From Porphyromonadaceae bacterium UBA7141 (GTDB lineage: Bacteria > Bacteroidota > Bacteroidia > Bacteroidales > Muribaculaceae), in assembly GCA_002491945.1 (NCBI GenBank), contig DKWX01000049.1, positions 1 to 29,241 of the forward strand: a stretch of 29,241 bases of DNA, in the 5' to 3' direction. This document shows positions 14,211-21,475 of this stretch, one piece after another. Each line of letters begins with the position of its first letter. Position 1 is the first letter of the stretch. A program made the translations under genes and the position numbers. A model generated the notes under the pieces. That model did no database searches. It saw nothing but the letters and a program-made list of their open reading frames with translations, and was not told the origin of the DNA.

Positions 14211-16310
14211 ATGAAGGCAATCAGAACCCTTGCAGCCGCCACATTACTTGGGGCCGCATCAATCACAACATCTATGGCTCATGAGAATCCATTCCTGAAG
14301 CCCTATGCCACGCAGTTTGAGATCGCACCCTATTCGGAGATAGAGGTGGCGGACTTCATTCCGGCCATCAAGGCCGGCATAGAGGAGCAGGACCGCAACA
14401 TCGAGGCAATCGTAAAGAACCGTGCCGTGCCGGATTTCGACAACACTATACTGCCGCTTGAGAATCTCAGTCCGATTCTGGAGCGTGTGGCCTCCGTCTA
14501 CTATCATTTCGACAATGCCCTGGGCACACCCGAATTTGCAGCTCTTGCCGATGAGGCTATACCACTGCTCAATGATGCCTCCAACCGTGTCACCCTCAAC
14601 GACGACCTTTTCAGCCGTATCCGTCAGGTCTACGACCGCCGCGACGAGATGGGGCTCACTCCGGTGCAGAAGCGTCTTGTAGAGAAGTACTACCGCCAGT
14701 TTGCAGAGCAGGGTGCGGCCCTTCCTTCTGACAAGAAGAAAGAACTGGTGCGTATCAACAATGAACTTTCCAGACTCTTCATCCAATACAATAAGAATCT
14801 CCTTTCGGCCACCAACGCCTTCTATATCGCTGCTGATGACAACGAAGTGGCAGGGCTGCCGGAGTCGTCGCTCGGCATGGCGCGTGAAGAGGCAAAATCG
14901 CGCGGCATGGAAGGCTACGTGTTCACACTCCATGCTCCGAGCCGCCTTCCTGTGCTGGCCAGTGCCGACAACCGCGAACTGCGGCGCAAGATGTATGAGG
15001 GGTATACATTCCTCGCCACATCAGGAGAATTCAACAATATTCCTGTGATTGAGAAAATCGTGGCCCTGCGTGCCGAAAAGGCCAAGGTGATGGGATTCGA
15101 CAACTTCGCCCAGATGATGACATCGCGCGTCATGGCCAAGACCCCCGAAGCCGCTGAGAACCTGCTGATGCAGGTGTTTACACCCGCAGTGGCCCGTTCG
15201 GCCGAGGAAGTGGCCGATATGCAGGCCATCGTGGATGCGGAAGGGGGCAACTTCAAGATTGCTCCGTGGGACTATTATTACTATGCTGAGAAGGTGAAGA
15301 AACAGAAATACGACTTCGACGAGGCCGAAGTGCGTCCCTACTTCTCGCTTGATAACGTGCTGCATGGGCTCTTTGATGCAGCCGGCCGCCTCTACGGCAT
15401 AAAGATGGTGGAACTTCCGGATGCTCCGAAATATATGGATGAAGTGACCGTATATGACGTGCAGGATGCCGCCACCGGCGAGCACATAGCAGTGTTCATG
15501 ACCGACTACTTCCCCCGCTCCACAAAGCGTCAGGGCGCATGGATGGAGGAACTTCAGTCGGCCGGACTTTATGAGGACGGCCAGATGAAGCGCCCCATCG
15601 TATATAATGTAGGCAACTTCACCCGCCCCTCAGGCGACACTCCGGCACTGCTTACCATCGATGAGGTGGAAACGACATTCCATGAATTCGGCCATGCCCT
15701 GCAGGGGATGCTGACACGTGCCCCATATAAGTCGCTGGCCGGCACGCACGTAGACCGCGACTTCGTGGAGATGCCCTCGCAGATGAACGAACACTTCGCT
15801 TTTTCGCCTGAATTGCTCAAGAGCTATGCCCGCCATTACAAGACAGGCGAAGTGATACCGGACTCACTGATTACGAAACTCAACAACTCGGCCAAATTCA
15901 ATCAGGGCTTCACCACCACCGAACTTGCCGGCGCCGCGCTTCTTGACCTCGCCTGGGGGCAGCACGACGGCAAGAACATCGACGTGATGGGCTTCGAGAA
16001 GGAGGTGGCCGACAAAATCGGTATGCCTGAGGAGATTACATTCCGTTACCGTTCGCCCTACTTCAAACACATCTTCGGCGATGACGGCTATGCTTCGGGC
16101 TATTATACCTATCTGTGGAGTCAGGTCCTTGAGGCTGATGCCTGGGAACAGTTTGAGGAGAAGGGAATCTTCGATGCCGACAATGCACGCCGCCACAAGG
16201 AGCTGATACTTGAGCCAGGCGACACGGAAGATGCCATGGTGCTCTTCGAGCGTTTCCGTGGCCATAAGCCTGACCCGCATGCACTGCTTCGCCTGCGTGG
16301 TTTTGAGTAA
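14211..16310 (+). CDS. dcp: M3-family zinc metallopeptidase (peptidyl-dipeptidase Dcp-like)
   Basis: Secreted M3 metallopeptidase, 699 aa, expected to remove dipeptides or cleave short peptides in the periplasm. The start at MKAIRTLAAATLLGAASIT gives a clean signal peptide ending SMA-HENP; a longer frame from 14094 would run through the promoter. The zinc motif HEFGH lies at residues 491-495 in TTFHEFGHALQGML, with the third ligand E520 in DFVEMPSQMNEHF. Other M3 features are NFTRPSGDTPALLTIDEVET before the motif and the C-terminal YASGYYTYLWSQVLEADAW. Length and the N-terminal helical domain fit Dcp/oligopeptidase A relatives. It has its own promoter and is followed by repeat copy B, not by a co-directional gene. 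Confidence 0.9.
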   Translation: MKAIRTLAAATLLGAASITTSMAHENPFLKPYATQFEIAPYSEIEVADFIPAIKAGIEEQDRNIEAIVKNRAVPDFDNTILPLENLSPILERVASVYYHFDNALGTPEFAALADEAIPLLNDASNRVTLNDDLFSRIRQVYDRRDEMGLTPVQKRLVEKYYRQFAEQGAALPSDKKKELVRINNELSRLFIQYNKNLLSATNAFYIAADDNEVAGLPESSLGMAREEAKSRGMEGYVFTLHAPSRLPVLASADNRELRRKMYEGYTFLATSGEFNNIPVIEKIVALRAEKAKVMGFDNFAQMMTSRVMAKTPEAAENLLMQVFTPAVARSAEEVADMQAIVDAEGGNFKIAPWDYYYYAEKVKKQKYDFDEAEVRPYFSLDNVLHGLFDAAGRLYGIKMVELPDAPKYMDEVTVYDVQDAATGEHIAVFMTDYFPRSTKRQGAWMEELQSAGLYEDGQMKRPIVYNVGNFTRPSGDTPALLTIDEVETTFHEFGHALQGMLTRAPYKSLAGTHVDRDFVEMPSQMNEHFAFSPELLKSYARHYKTGEVIPDSLITKLNNSAKFNQGFTTTELAGAALLDLAWGQHDGKNIDVMGFEKEVADKIGMPEEITFRYRSPYFKHIFGDDGYASGYYTYLWSQVLEADAWEQFEEKGIFDADNARRHKELILEPGDTEDAMVLFERFRGHKPDPHALLRLRGFE

Positions 16311-16355
16311 ATCAGCTCCGGACGAATAGAAATTAATTACCTCCTGAGTAATTGT

Positions 16356-16565
16356 TAGGTAAGTGTTCAGATTTAACCGATAGTAATTGAAATGGAATCT
16401 TTTATACAATCTGCGGCTTCTTTTTTGCCGCTTCCGGCTTGTCGCTGAGTCGAATATGTTAATATTCTCCTTCACTCCGCACCGGAATCGGCTAAAAAAC
16501 AGTCCCGCATATTGTGTAAATTAAATTTGAACACTTATTTAAAATTTAATTGAACACTTACTTAA
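16356..16565 (+). repeat. Palindromic interspersed element, copy B
   Basis: A full 210 bp copy, + orientation, between the M3 peptidase stop and the gadC terminator. The left arm starts TAGGTAAGTGTTCAGATTT, followed by TTTTATACAATCTGCGGC. The core has TTCCGG (left) facing CCGGAA (right) and an apical hairpin GAATAT-GTTA-ATATTC. The right arm, CTAAAAAACAGTCCCGCAT, is followed by the outer arm twice: TAAATTTGAACACTTATTT and then AATTTAATTGAACACTTAC. The left arm's GCGGC and GCCGC around a T-rich loop can also form a local hairpin. No ORF fits. Confidence 0.9.
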
Positions 16566-16582
16566 GTATTGCTCCAGATAAA

Positions 16583-16625
16583 AAGAGAGTCATGTCACGC
16601 ATATATTCGGTGACATGGCTCTCTT
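16583..16625 (-). terminator. Intrinsic terminator of the gad operon
   Basis: A 16 bp stem, AAGAGAGTCATGTCAC (16583-16598) with GTGACATGGCTCTCTT (16610-16625), has one T-G pair and an 11 nt loop. On the minus strand it is followed by TTTTTAT, a good T-tract, 61 nt after the gadC stop. It may also slow transcription entering from the + side. Confidence 0.85.
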
Positions 16626-16685
16626 GATTAATGGACGTGTCCAGACACTGCCGTCATACAATAGGGGCGTTACGCCCCGGCCGAA

Positions 16686-18248
16686 TCATGAAGCCGGAGT
16701 GTCGGCCGATTCCGGATGAGAAGCCTCATAAGCCTCTGCAGCCGCCTTCAGCCGGGCCTGAGATGCGGCATCTTTCTGCCAGTGGAACGGGACGAAGTCG
16801 CTCTTCGGGTCGACCCACGATGGCTTGCGGCAGGCCAGAATGATAAATGGGAGTATCACAAATAGCGCCACTCCGCCGAAGAGCACCGAATACCATACCG
16901 TCGTTGATCCCATCGCAATCTGCGACGGAGGGAAGAAACTCAGCACAAACGCCAGCAGAGATCCGAGGAACCCCACACCGGATACGATCCAGAGCAACCC
17001 ATTGCCCTTTCTGCCGATTCGGAATGGGCGATTGGCGTTCTTCATCGAATAACGCAGATAGATTGACGATGCGAACATCAGCAGATAAGCGATCAAATAT
17101 AGCAGCACAGTGAGCTGAGACAGAATCTGATAGAAACTCTGCACCGAAGGCATCACCACAAAAAGGAGCGACAGCAGAGTCACCGCCAGACCCTGGATGA
17201 GCAGGATGTTCTTCTGTACGCCAGCCTTGTTGGTCTTCTGCAGGAACGGTGGGAGATATCCGGCCTGTCCCACAGCAAATATACCTTTTGACGGTCCGGC
17301 CACCCATGTCAGCACACCGGCCAGCACACCGAAAGCCAGAGCAATGGCGATGACGGGGGTGAACCATTCCATATGGAACGACTTCATGTAATTATCGAAG
17401 CCCACCAGCAGACTCTGCACAAGGTTGATATCTTTGGCAGGAATGATGACACCGAGCGAATATGTGCCGAGCACGAAGATAAGCACCGTCACGAGAGCGC
17501 CGCCGAAGACGGCTTTAGGATAATTGACGGTAGGATTCTTGATGTCGCGCACATGCACCCCCGACATCTCCATGCCGGCGTAAAACAGGAAGATGGAGGC
17601 CGCGAGCACCACATTGTCGAAATTAGTGAAATCCGGGAAGAAATCACCGTCGAAATTCATCTGGGAGTGTCCGCCGCAGGCCAGGAAAATCACACCGCAC
17701 ACCACCAGGAGGCATGCCGGAATGATAGTGCCCACCATACCGCCGATTTTAGAAATCTTGCCGACCCATCCCAGTCCCTTGAGCGAAATGAGGGTGGCGA
17801 GCCAGTAAATTACGAGCACCACGGCAAGAGTATAAAATCGGTTGGCAGCCAGATGAGAGTCTGCCAGATGGTCCATGCCGATGAATGCCAGAGAGACAGC
17901 GCCGAAAGTAAGTACCGTAGGATACCATATTGTGCTTTCAATCCATTGCAGCCATATGCCGAGGAATCCGAGTTTGCTGCCGAAAGCCTCGCCGACCCAT
18001 CTGAACATTCCTCCCTGCTGATAAGGGAAAAGAGATGCCAGTTCGGCCGCCACAAGAGATACAGGAATAAGGAAAGCGATAGCGGCAAAAAGATAATAGA
18101 AAGCCGAACTCATGCCGTAGACAGCCTCTGCCGGCAGACCGCGCAGCGACACTACAGCCACGATATTCATAATCATCAGGGTCCCGACGCCCAGCTTTGC
18201 GGCAGACTTGACGGTGGCCTTGGTTTGGGATACGGAGTTAGTTGCCAT
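16686..18248 (-). CDS. gadC: Glutamate/GABA antiporter GadC-like
   Basis: APC-superfamily inner-membrane antiporter, 520 aa, with about 12 hydrophobic segments (first LGVGTLMIMNIVAVVSLRGLP, last SVLFGGVALFVILPFIILAC). Its place after glutamate decarboxylase and glutaminase makes glutamate/GABA exchange the best call: import of acidic substrate, export of decarboxylated product, so that protons consumed inside are not offset. PYQQGGMFRWVGEAFGSKLG near residue 75 matches the GadC-type region after TM2. A hydrophilic C-terminal tail of about 47 residues (from RKPSWVDPK) sits where E. coli GadC has its pH-sensing plug; similar gating is inference. It starts 76 bp after the glutaminase stop. A general amino-acid permease is the alternative. 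Confidence 0.85.
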   Translation of the reverse strand: MATNSVSQTKATVKSAAKLGVGTLMIMNIVAVVSLRGLPAEAVYGMSSAFYYLFAAIAFLIPVSLVAAELASLFPYQQGGMFRWVGEAFGSKLGFLGIWLQWIESTIWYPTVLTFGAVSLAFIGMDHLADSHLAANRFYTLAVVLVIYWLATLISLKGLGWVGKISKIGGMVGTIIPACLLVVCGVIFLACGGHSQMNFDGDFFPDFTNFDNVVLAASIFLFYAGMEMSGVHVRDIKNPTVNYPKAVFGGALVTVLIFVLGTYSLGVIIPAKDINLVQSLLVGFDNYMKSFHMEWFTPVIAIALAFGVLAGVLTWVAGPSKGIFAVGQAGYLPPFLQKTNKAGVQKNILLIQGLAVTLLSLLFVVMPSVQSFYQILSQLTVLLYLIAYLLMFASSIYLRYSMKNANRPFRIGRKGNGLLWIVSGVGFLGSLLAFVLSFFPPSQIAMGSTTVWYSVLFGGVALFVILPFIILACRKPSWVDPKSDFVPFHWQKDAASQARLKAAAEAYEASHPESADTPAS

Positions 18249-18324
18249 AGTCCATAGTTTTAAAGTCGTTGATAAATGATTGACAGAGAGAGGAAATCGG
18301 AAGCCCCTCCGGGAACGGATACGG

Positions 18325-19290
18325 TCAGTCGGTCACAGTGACGCGGTCGCCGTTCATCACCCCGAGTCCGAGAGACTGCATAAACCTGCTGACTGCAGCC
18401 TGAGCCTTTACAGAATTGCCAGCGCTGTCGAGCGGAGGAGCGAATGCCGCTATGCCGAGCACTCCAGGCAACACGCCGAGCACACCGCCGCCCACGCCGC
18501 TTTTGGCCGGAATGCCTGAGGTGTAGAGCCAGTCGCCTGAATGCTGATAAAAGCCCACGGTGGCAATCAGAGTCGTAATCTTAGGAGCGATCTCACGGTC
18601 GAACACTCTGGAGCCGCTTATAGGATTGACACCTCCGGATGCTATGGTGGCCGCCATTGCGGCCAGCTGGGCACTCGTGACTCCAAGAGAGCACTGACGG
18701 GTGTAGAGGTCGAGGCTCATATCGGGGTCATCGTAGATACGGTTGTAATTCTTAAGAAGCCAGGTGATGGCCCGGTTGTTGAAATTAGTGGCGCTTTCAC
18801 TCTTATAGAGTTCATCGATAAGCACGGGGGCCGATCCGCATAAATCAGTGATATTGTCAGTGATAGCTTTCCACTTCGCATCAGAATCTCCTTTCGGGTC
18901 AATCATCGAGCATGCAGAGATAGCTCCGGCATTCACCAGCGGAGTCGACGGATGATCATTTTCAAGCAGAATGGCGAAAATAGAATTAAAAGGCAGGCCA
19001 GTGGCATCGGCTCCGATTTTCTGCAGCACTCCTGCCGGAGTGTGCTGTCGCATCGCAAGGATGGCAGTTGGCACTTTTGAAATCGACTCAATGCCGAATT
19101 TATAGTCGGTATCGCCGAAATTGAATGCTGTGCCATCCGGCAGCATTACGCTAAGACCGAACAGGCCGGAATCGATATTGGCCAGAAACGGAATATAATC
19201 GGCATTCGCTCCGCCGGTCAGTGATGTGGCATAAGAGAAAGCCTCGTGCGCGGCGGCTTCGATATGTGATTTTGTAAGTATGATATCCAT
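18325..19290 (-). CDS. glsA: Glutaminase A (serine-dependent)
   Basis: Hydrolyses L-glutamine to glutamate and ammonia; beta-lactamase-like fold, 321 aa, cytosolic, no signal peptide. The catalytic SxxK is SISK at residues 69-72 in FGIESISKVP. Other family blocks are NAGAISACSMI, ATNFNNRAITWLLKNY, YTRQCSLGVTSAQLAAMAATIASGG and the KSGVGGGVLG motif near residue 265. The usual family length is about 300-310, so it is complete. It lies between gad and gadC on the same strand. In acid-resistance systems such as E. coli YbaS-GadC, ammonia from this reaction neutralises protons, and the glutamate feeds the decarboxylase. The gap to gad (196 bp) holds a repeat fragment and a strong hairpin, so differential expression is possible. 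Confidence 0.95.
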   Translation of the reverse strand: MDIILTKSHIEAAAHEAFSYATSLTGGANADYIPFLANIDSGLFGLSVMLPDGTAFNFGDTDYKFGIESISKVPTAILAMRQHTPAGVLQKIGADATGLPFNSIFAILLENDHPSTPLVNAGAISACSMIDPKGDSDAKWKAITDNITDLCGSAPVLIDELYKSESATNFNNRAITWLLKNYNRIYDDPDMSLDLYTRQCSLGVTSAQLAAMAATIASGGVNPISGSRVFDREIAPKITTLIATVGFYQHSGDWLYTSGIPAKSGVGGGVLGVLPGVLGIAAFAPPLDSAGNSVKAQAAVSRFMQSLGLGVMNGDRVTVTD

Positions 19291-19303
19291 AAAACAGTCA
19301 GAA

Positions 19304-19363
19304 TAAGTAAGTGTTTGAATTTAATAATCGACAGTAAGAGAGAGCAATATATTATGCAATCTG
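19304..19363 (+). repeat. Palindromic element fragment, copy C (left arm only)
   Basis: Diverged left arm: TAAGTAAGTGTTTGAATTT, an ATCGACAGTAAGAGA stretch, then TTATGCAATCTG. The core and right arm are missing; a different, perfect hairpin follows 12 bp later. It lies 13 bp upstream of the glutaminase start, in the gad-glsA gap. Confidence 0.6.
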
Positions 19364-19374
19364 AAAGATAGCGA

Positions 19375-19416
19375 CGGCCGGCCGACACAGGTCAGTACCG
19401 AAGTGTCGGCCGGCCG
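19375..19416 (-). terminator. Perfect 14 bp hairpin between gad and glsA
   Basis: CGGCCGGCCGACAC (19375-19388) pairs without mismatch with GTGTCGGCCGGCCG (19403-19416) around a 14 nt loop, 71 nt after the gad stop. The stem is very GC-rich, but on the minus strand only a weak T-run follows (TCGCTATCTTT). It may be a partial terminator/attenuator or a processing signal that sets the gad:glsA ratio. Confidence 0.55.
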
Positions 19417-19486
19417 AGGCATTCTTATGTAGCGACCGGAGGAAGGCGCAGAACGCTTCCCACCCGACGGGTCACGTCAGGGAATC

Positions 19487-20923
19487 TTACTTGCCGGTGT
19501 GATTGAAAGTCTTGGCCGTAAGAGGCACATTCTTTTCCATCGCGATACGTGTCGGGGTCGGATACTCCAGAGCGTTAAGCTCTGTTACGGCGAACCGTAT
19601 ATCGTTGAGCAGCTGGTCGGCCATATCGCGGCTGAATCCCTGTTTGCAGAGCACACGCATCACCACAATATTCTGGATATTGGCCGGCAGTGTGTAGGCG
19701 GGCACCATCCATCCCTTCTGAGCGAGCTTGTCCTGAAGGTCGAATAGAGTCCATTTGGCCGACTTCTGCACCTCCGGCTTCATTAGCCATGTGAAAATCG
19801 GGTTGGGCACGTCGGGCGAATATGGCTGGAACTCCGGCATCGCACCTACCTGAGAGTGCAGATACTTCGCGATGGAGAGAGAATTGAACTGAATGTTCTT
19901 GTAGCCTTCGAATCCGAGACGGATAAACTGATAGTATTGTCCGAGAATCTGTGCGGCGGGGCGGGAGAAGTTAAGTCCGACCTGGCTGATTTCGGCGCCC
20001 AGATAGTTTACGCTGAACGACATCACGTCAGGCAGATACTTCTTGTCTTTCCATACCACCCATCCCAGTCCGGGATATACCAGACCGAATTTATGGCCCG
20101 AAGTACTGATGGAGAGTACCCACTTCAGACGGAAATCCCATTTCACTTCCGGGAAGAGGAACGGCAGGATGAATCCGCCGGTAGCGGCATCGACATGAAT
20201 CGGGATATCGTAGCCTGTCTTGGCGTTATAGGCGTCGAGCGCCTTGTCGAGGGCTTCCACGTCATCATTAAGTCCGGTCCAGGTGACACCTTGGATCGGC
20301 ACGATGCAGATAGTGTTTTCATCACACATGGCGAGTGCGTCCTGCGGGTCGAGAGTGGTCTTTTCAAGCGTCAGTGGCACGGTGCGCATTTCAATCTGCC
20401 AGAGCTGTGCGAATTTTTCCCATACTACCTGATATCCGGTGGAAATCACAAAATTAGGCTTGTCGTAAGGTTTGCCCTCTTTTATGCGGCGTTCGCGCCA
20501 GCGGATCCAAGCGGCAATACCGCCGAGCATACATGCTTCAGACGAGCCGATGGCCAATGCGCCTGTCTTCCATTGTTTCGTCTCCGGAGTGTTCCACAGA
20601 TTGGCTATGATGTTGATGCATTTACCGTTCATCACCGCTATGCGCGGATATTCAGTCTCATCGATATAGTTGATATTGATGGCCTCATTCATCAGACGCG
20701 TAGCATATTCATCCATATATGTAGTCACGAATGTGGCGAGGTTAAGGCGAGGCTGAGTCTGGGCGAATGTCTCATCCTTTACCATCTGGTACGCTATTTC
20801 CGGTGTAGTGGGGCCTGCCGGAATCTTGTCGACAGGAGCTGACTGCAACATTGCATCCGAACCGAATACATCGGTCTTTGCATCGCCATTACGAAAATCT
20901 GAATCTGTTTTCTGGTCAAGCAT
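19487..20923 (-). CDS. gadB: Glutamate decarboxylase
   Basis: PLP-dependent enzyme converting glutamate plus a proton to GABA and CO2; cytosolic at neutral pH, 478 aa (E. coli GadB 466). It shows NLATFVTTYMDEYA near residue 61, IGSSEACMLGG at 125-135, CDENTICIVP near 200, HVDAATGGFILPF at 243-255 and the cofactor lysine K278 in STSGHKFGLVYPG. NFSRPAAQILGQYYQFIRLG follows. The C-terminus, TFNHTGK, keeps a His-Thr pair where E. coli GadB ends in KHT; that His shuts the enzyme at neutral pH in E. coli. The N-terminal 40 residues are less conserved. It is the first gene of the leftward gad-glsA-gadC set. No TAnnTTTG promoter was found upstream. Confidence 0.96.
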   Translation of the reverse strand: MLDQKTDSDFRNGDAKTDVFGSDAMLQSAPVDKIPAGPTTPEIAYQMVKDETFAQTQPRLNLATFVTTYMDEYATRLMNEAININYIDETEYPRIAVMNGKCINIIANLWNTPETKQWKTGALAIGSSEACMLGGIAAWIRWRERRIKEGKPYDKPNFVISTGYQVVWEKFAQLWQIEMRTVPLTLEKTTLDPQDALAMCDENTICIVPIQGVTWTGLNDDVEALDKALDAYNAKTGYDIPIHVDAATGGFILPFLFPEVKWDFRLKWVLSISTSGHKFGLVYPGLGWVVWKDKKYLPDVMSFSVNYLGAEISQVGLNFSRPAAQILGQYYQFIRLGFEGYKNIQFNSLSIAKYLHSQVGAMPEFQPYSPDVPNPIFTWLMKPEVQKSAKWTLFDLQDKLAQKGWMVPAYTLPANIQNIVVMRVLCKQGFSRDMADQLLNDIRFAVTELNALEYPTPTRIAMEKNVPLTAKTFNHTGK

Positions 20924-21179
20924 AATGATTGTTTTTTATAAGAGATTGTGTTTTTGATGATATTTTAAGAGCAGACTTCCGCGTGAGCGTGAATATACGG
21001 AGTGTCGCGTCGCCGGCTCCTGATTGTCATTTCGGGATTGAAAAAAGACGGAAATACATCAGTCAGAGATTCAATCTGCTGTTGAATTTCTAACACTGTT
21101 CTGCCAAAAAAAGTTTATTATCGGGGTATGTTTATTTACCGTCAGTGACTCCGGAAACGGGTGGAGAGTGTATCAGCGA
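20924..21179. other. Intergenic stretch upstream of gad with no recognised gene
   Basis: About 256 bp of divergent promoter region between gad and repeat copy D. It is AT-rich near the gad start (TTTTTTATAAGAG). No convincing ORF or consensus promoter was seen. TATGTTTA near 21127 is one base off a + strand -7 box. Confidence 0.5.
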
Positions 21180-21388
21180 TAAGTGTTCAAATTTAATTTA
21201 TAAGTAAGTGTTCAAATCTAATTTATACAATATGCGGGACTGTTTTTTAGTCAGTTCAGGGGCGGAGTGTGAAGCGAGGTCTAAACATATCCGACTGCAC
21301 GACAAGCCGGAAGCGGCAAAAAAGAAGCCACAGATTGTATAAAAGATTTCCTTTCAGTTACTATCGGTTGAATTTGAACACTAACTTA
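21180..21388 (-). repeat. Palindromic interspersed element, copy D (inverted)
   Basis: A full 209 bp copy in the orientation opposite to copies A, B and F, between the divergent gad and AspT-like genes. On the + strand it begins with the doubled outer arm (TAAGTGTTCAAATTTAA, then TAAGTAAGTGTTCAAATCT), then TTTATACAATATGCGGGAC and TGTTTTTTAG. It ends with AAAAGAAGCCACAGATTGT, then ATCGGTTGAATTTGAACAC and TAACTTA. The doubling on this side matches copy B. The apical stem is poorer here than in A and B. It sits about 50-90 bp before the transporter start and may affect its transcription. Confidence 0.9.
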
Positions 21389-21475
21389 GAAAATATACGG
21401 TCGGAAAGCATGTCTGAGGGAACTTAACAGCCGTCAGCGATGTTGAAAGAAAAAAAACAAATTTATAGATTGCAA

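Noticed and set aside
17373..18257. Long + strand frame opposite gadC
   Set aside because: It has a biased, His/Glu-rich composition with no domain, and lies wholly antisense to a well-supported membrane protein.
19856..20842. Long + strand frame opposite glutamate decarboxylase
   Set aside because: Antisense shadow of a highly conserved gene; no recognisable family features or start signals.
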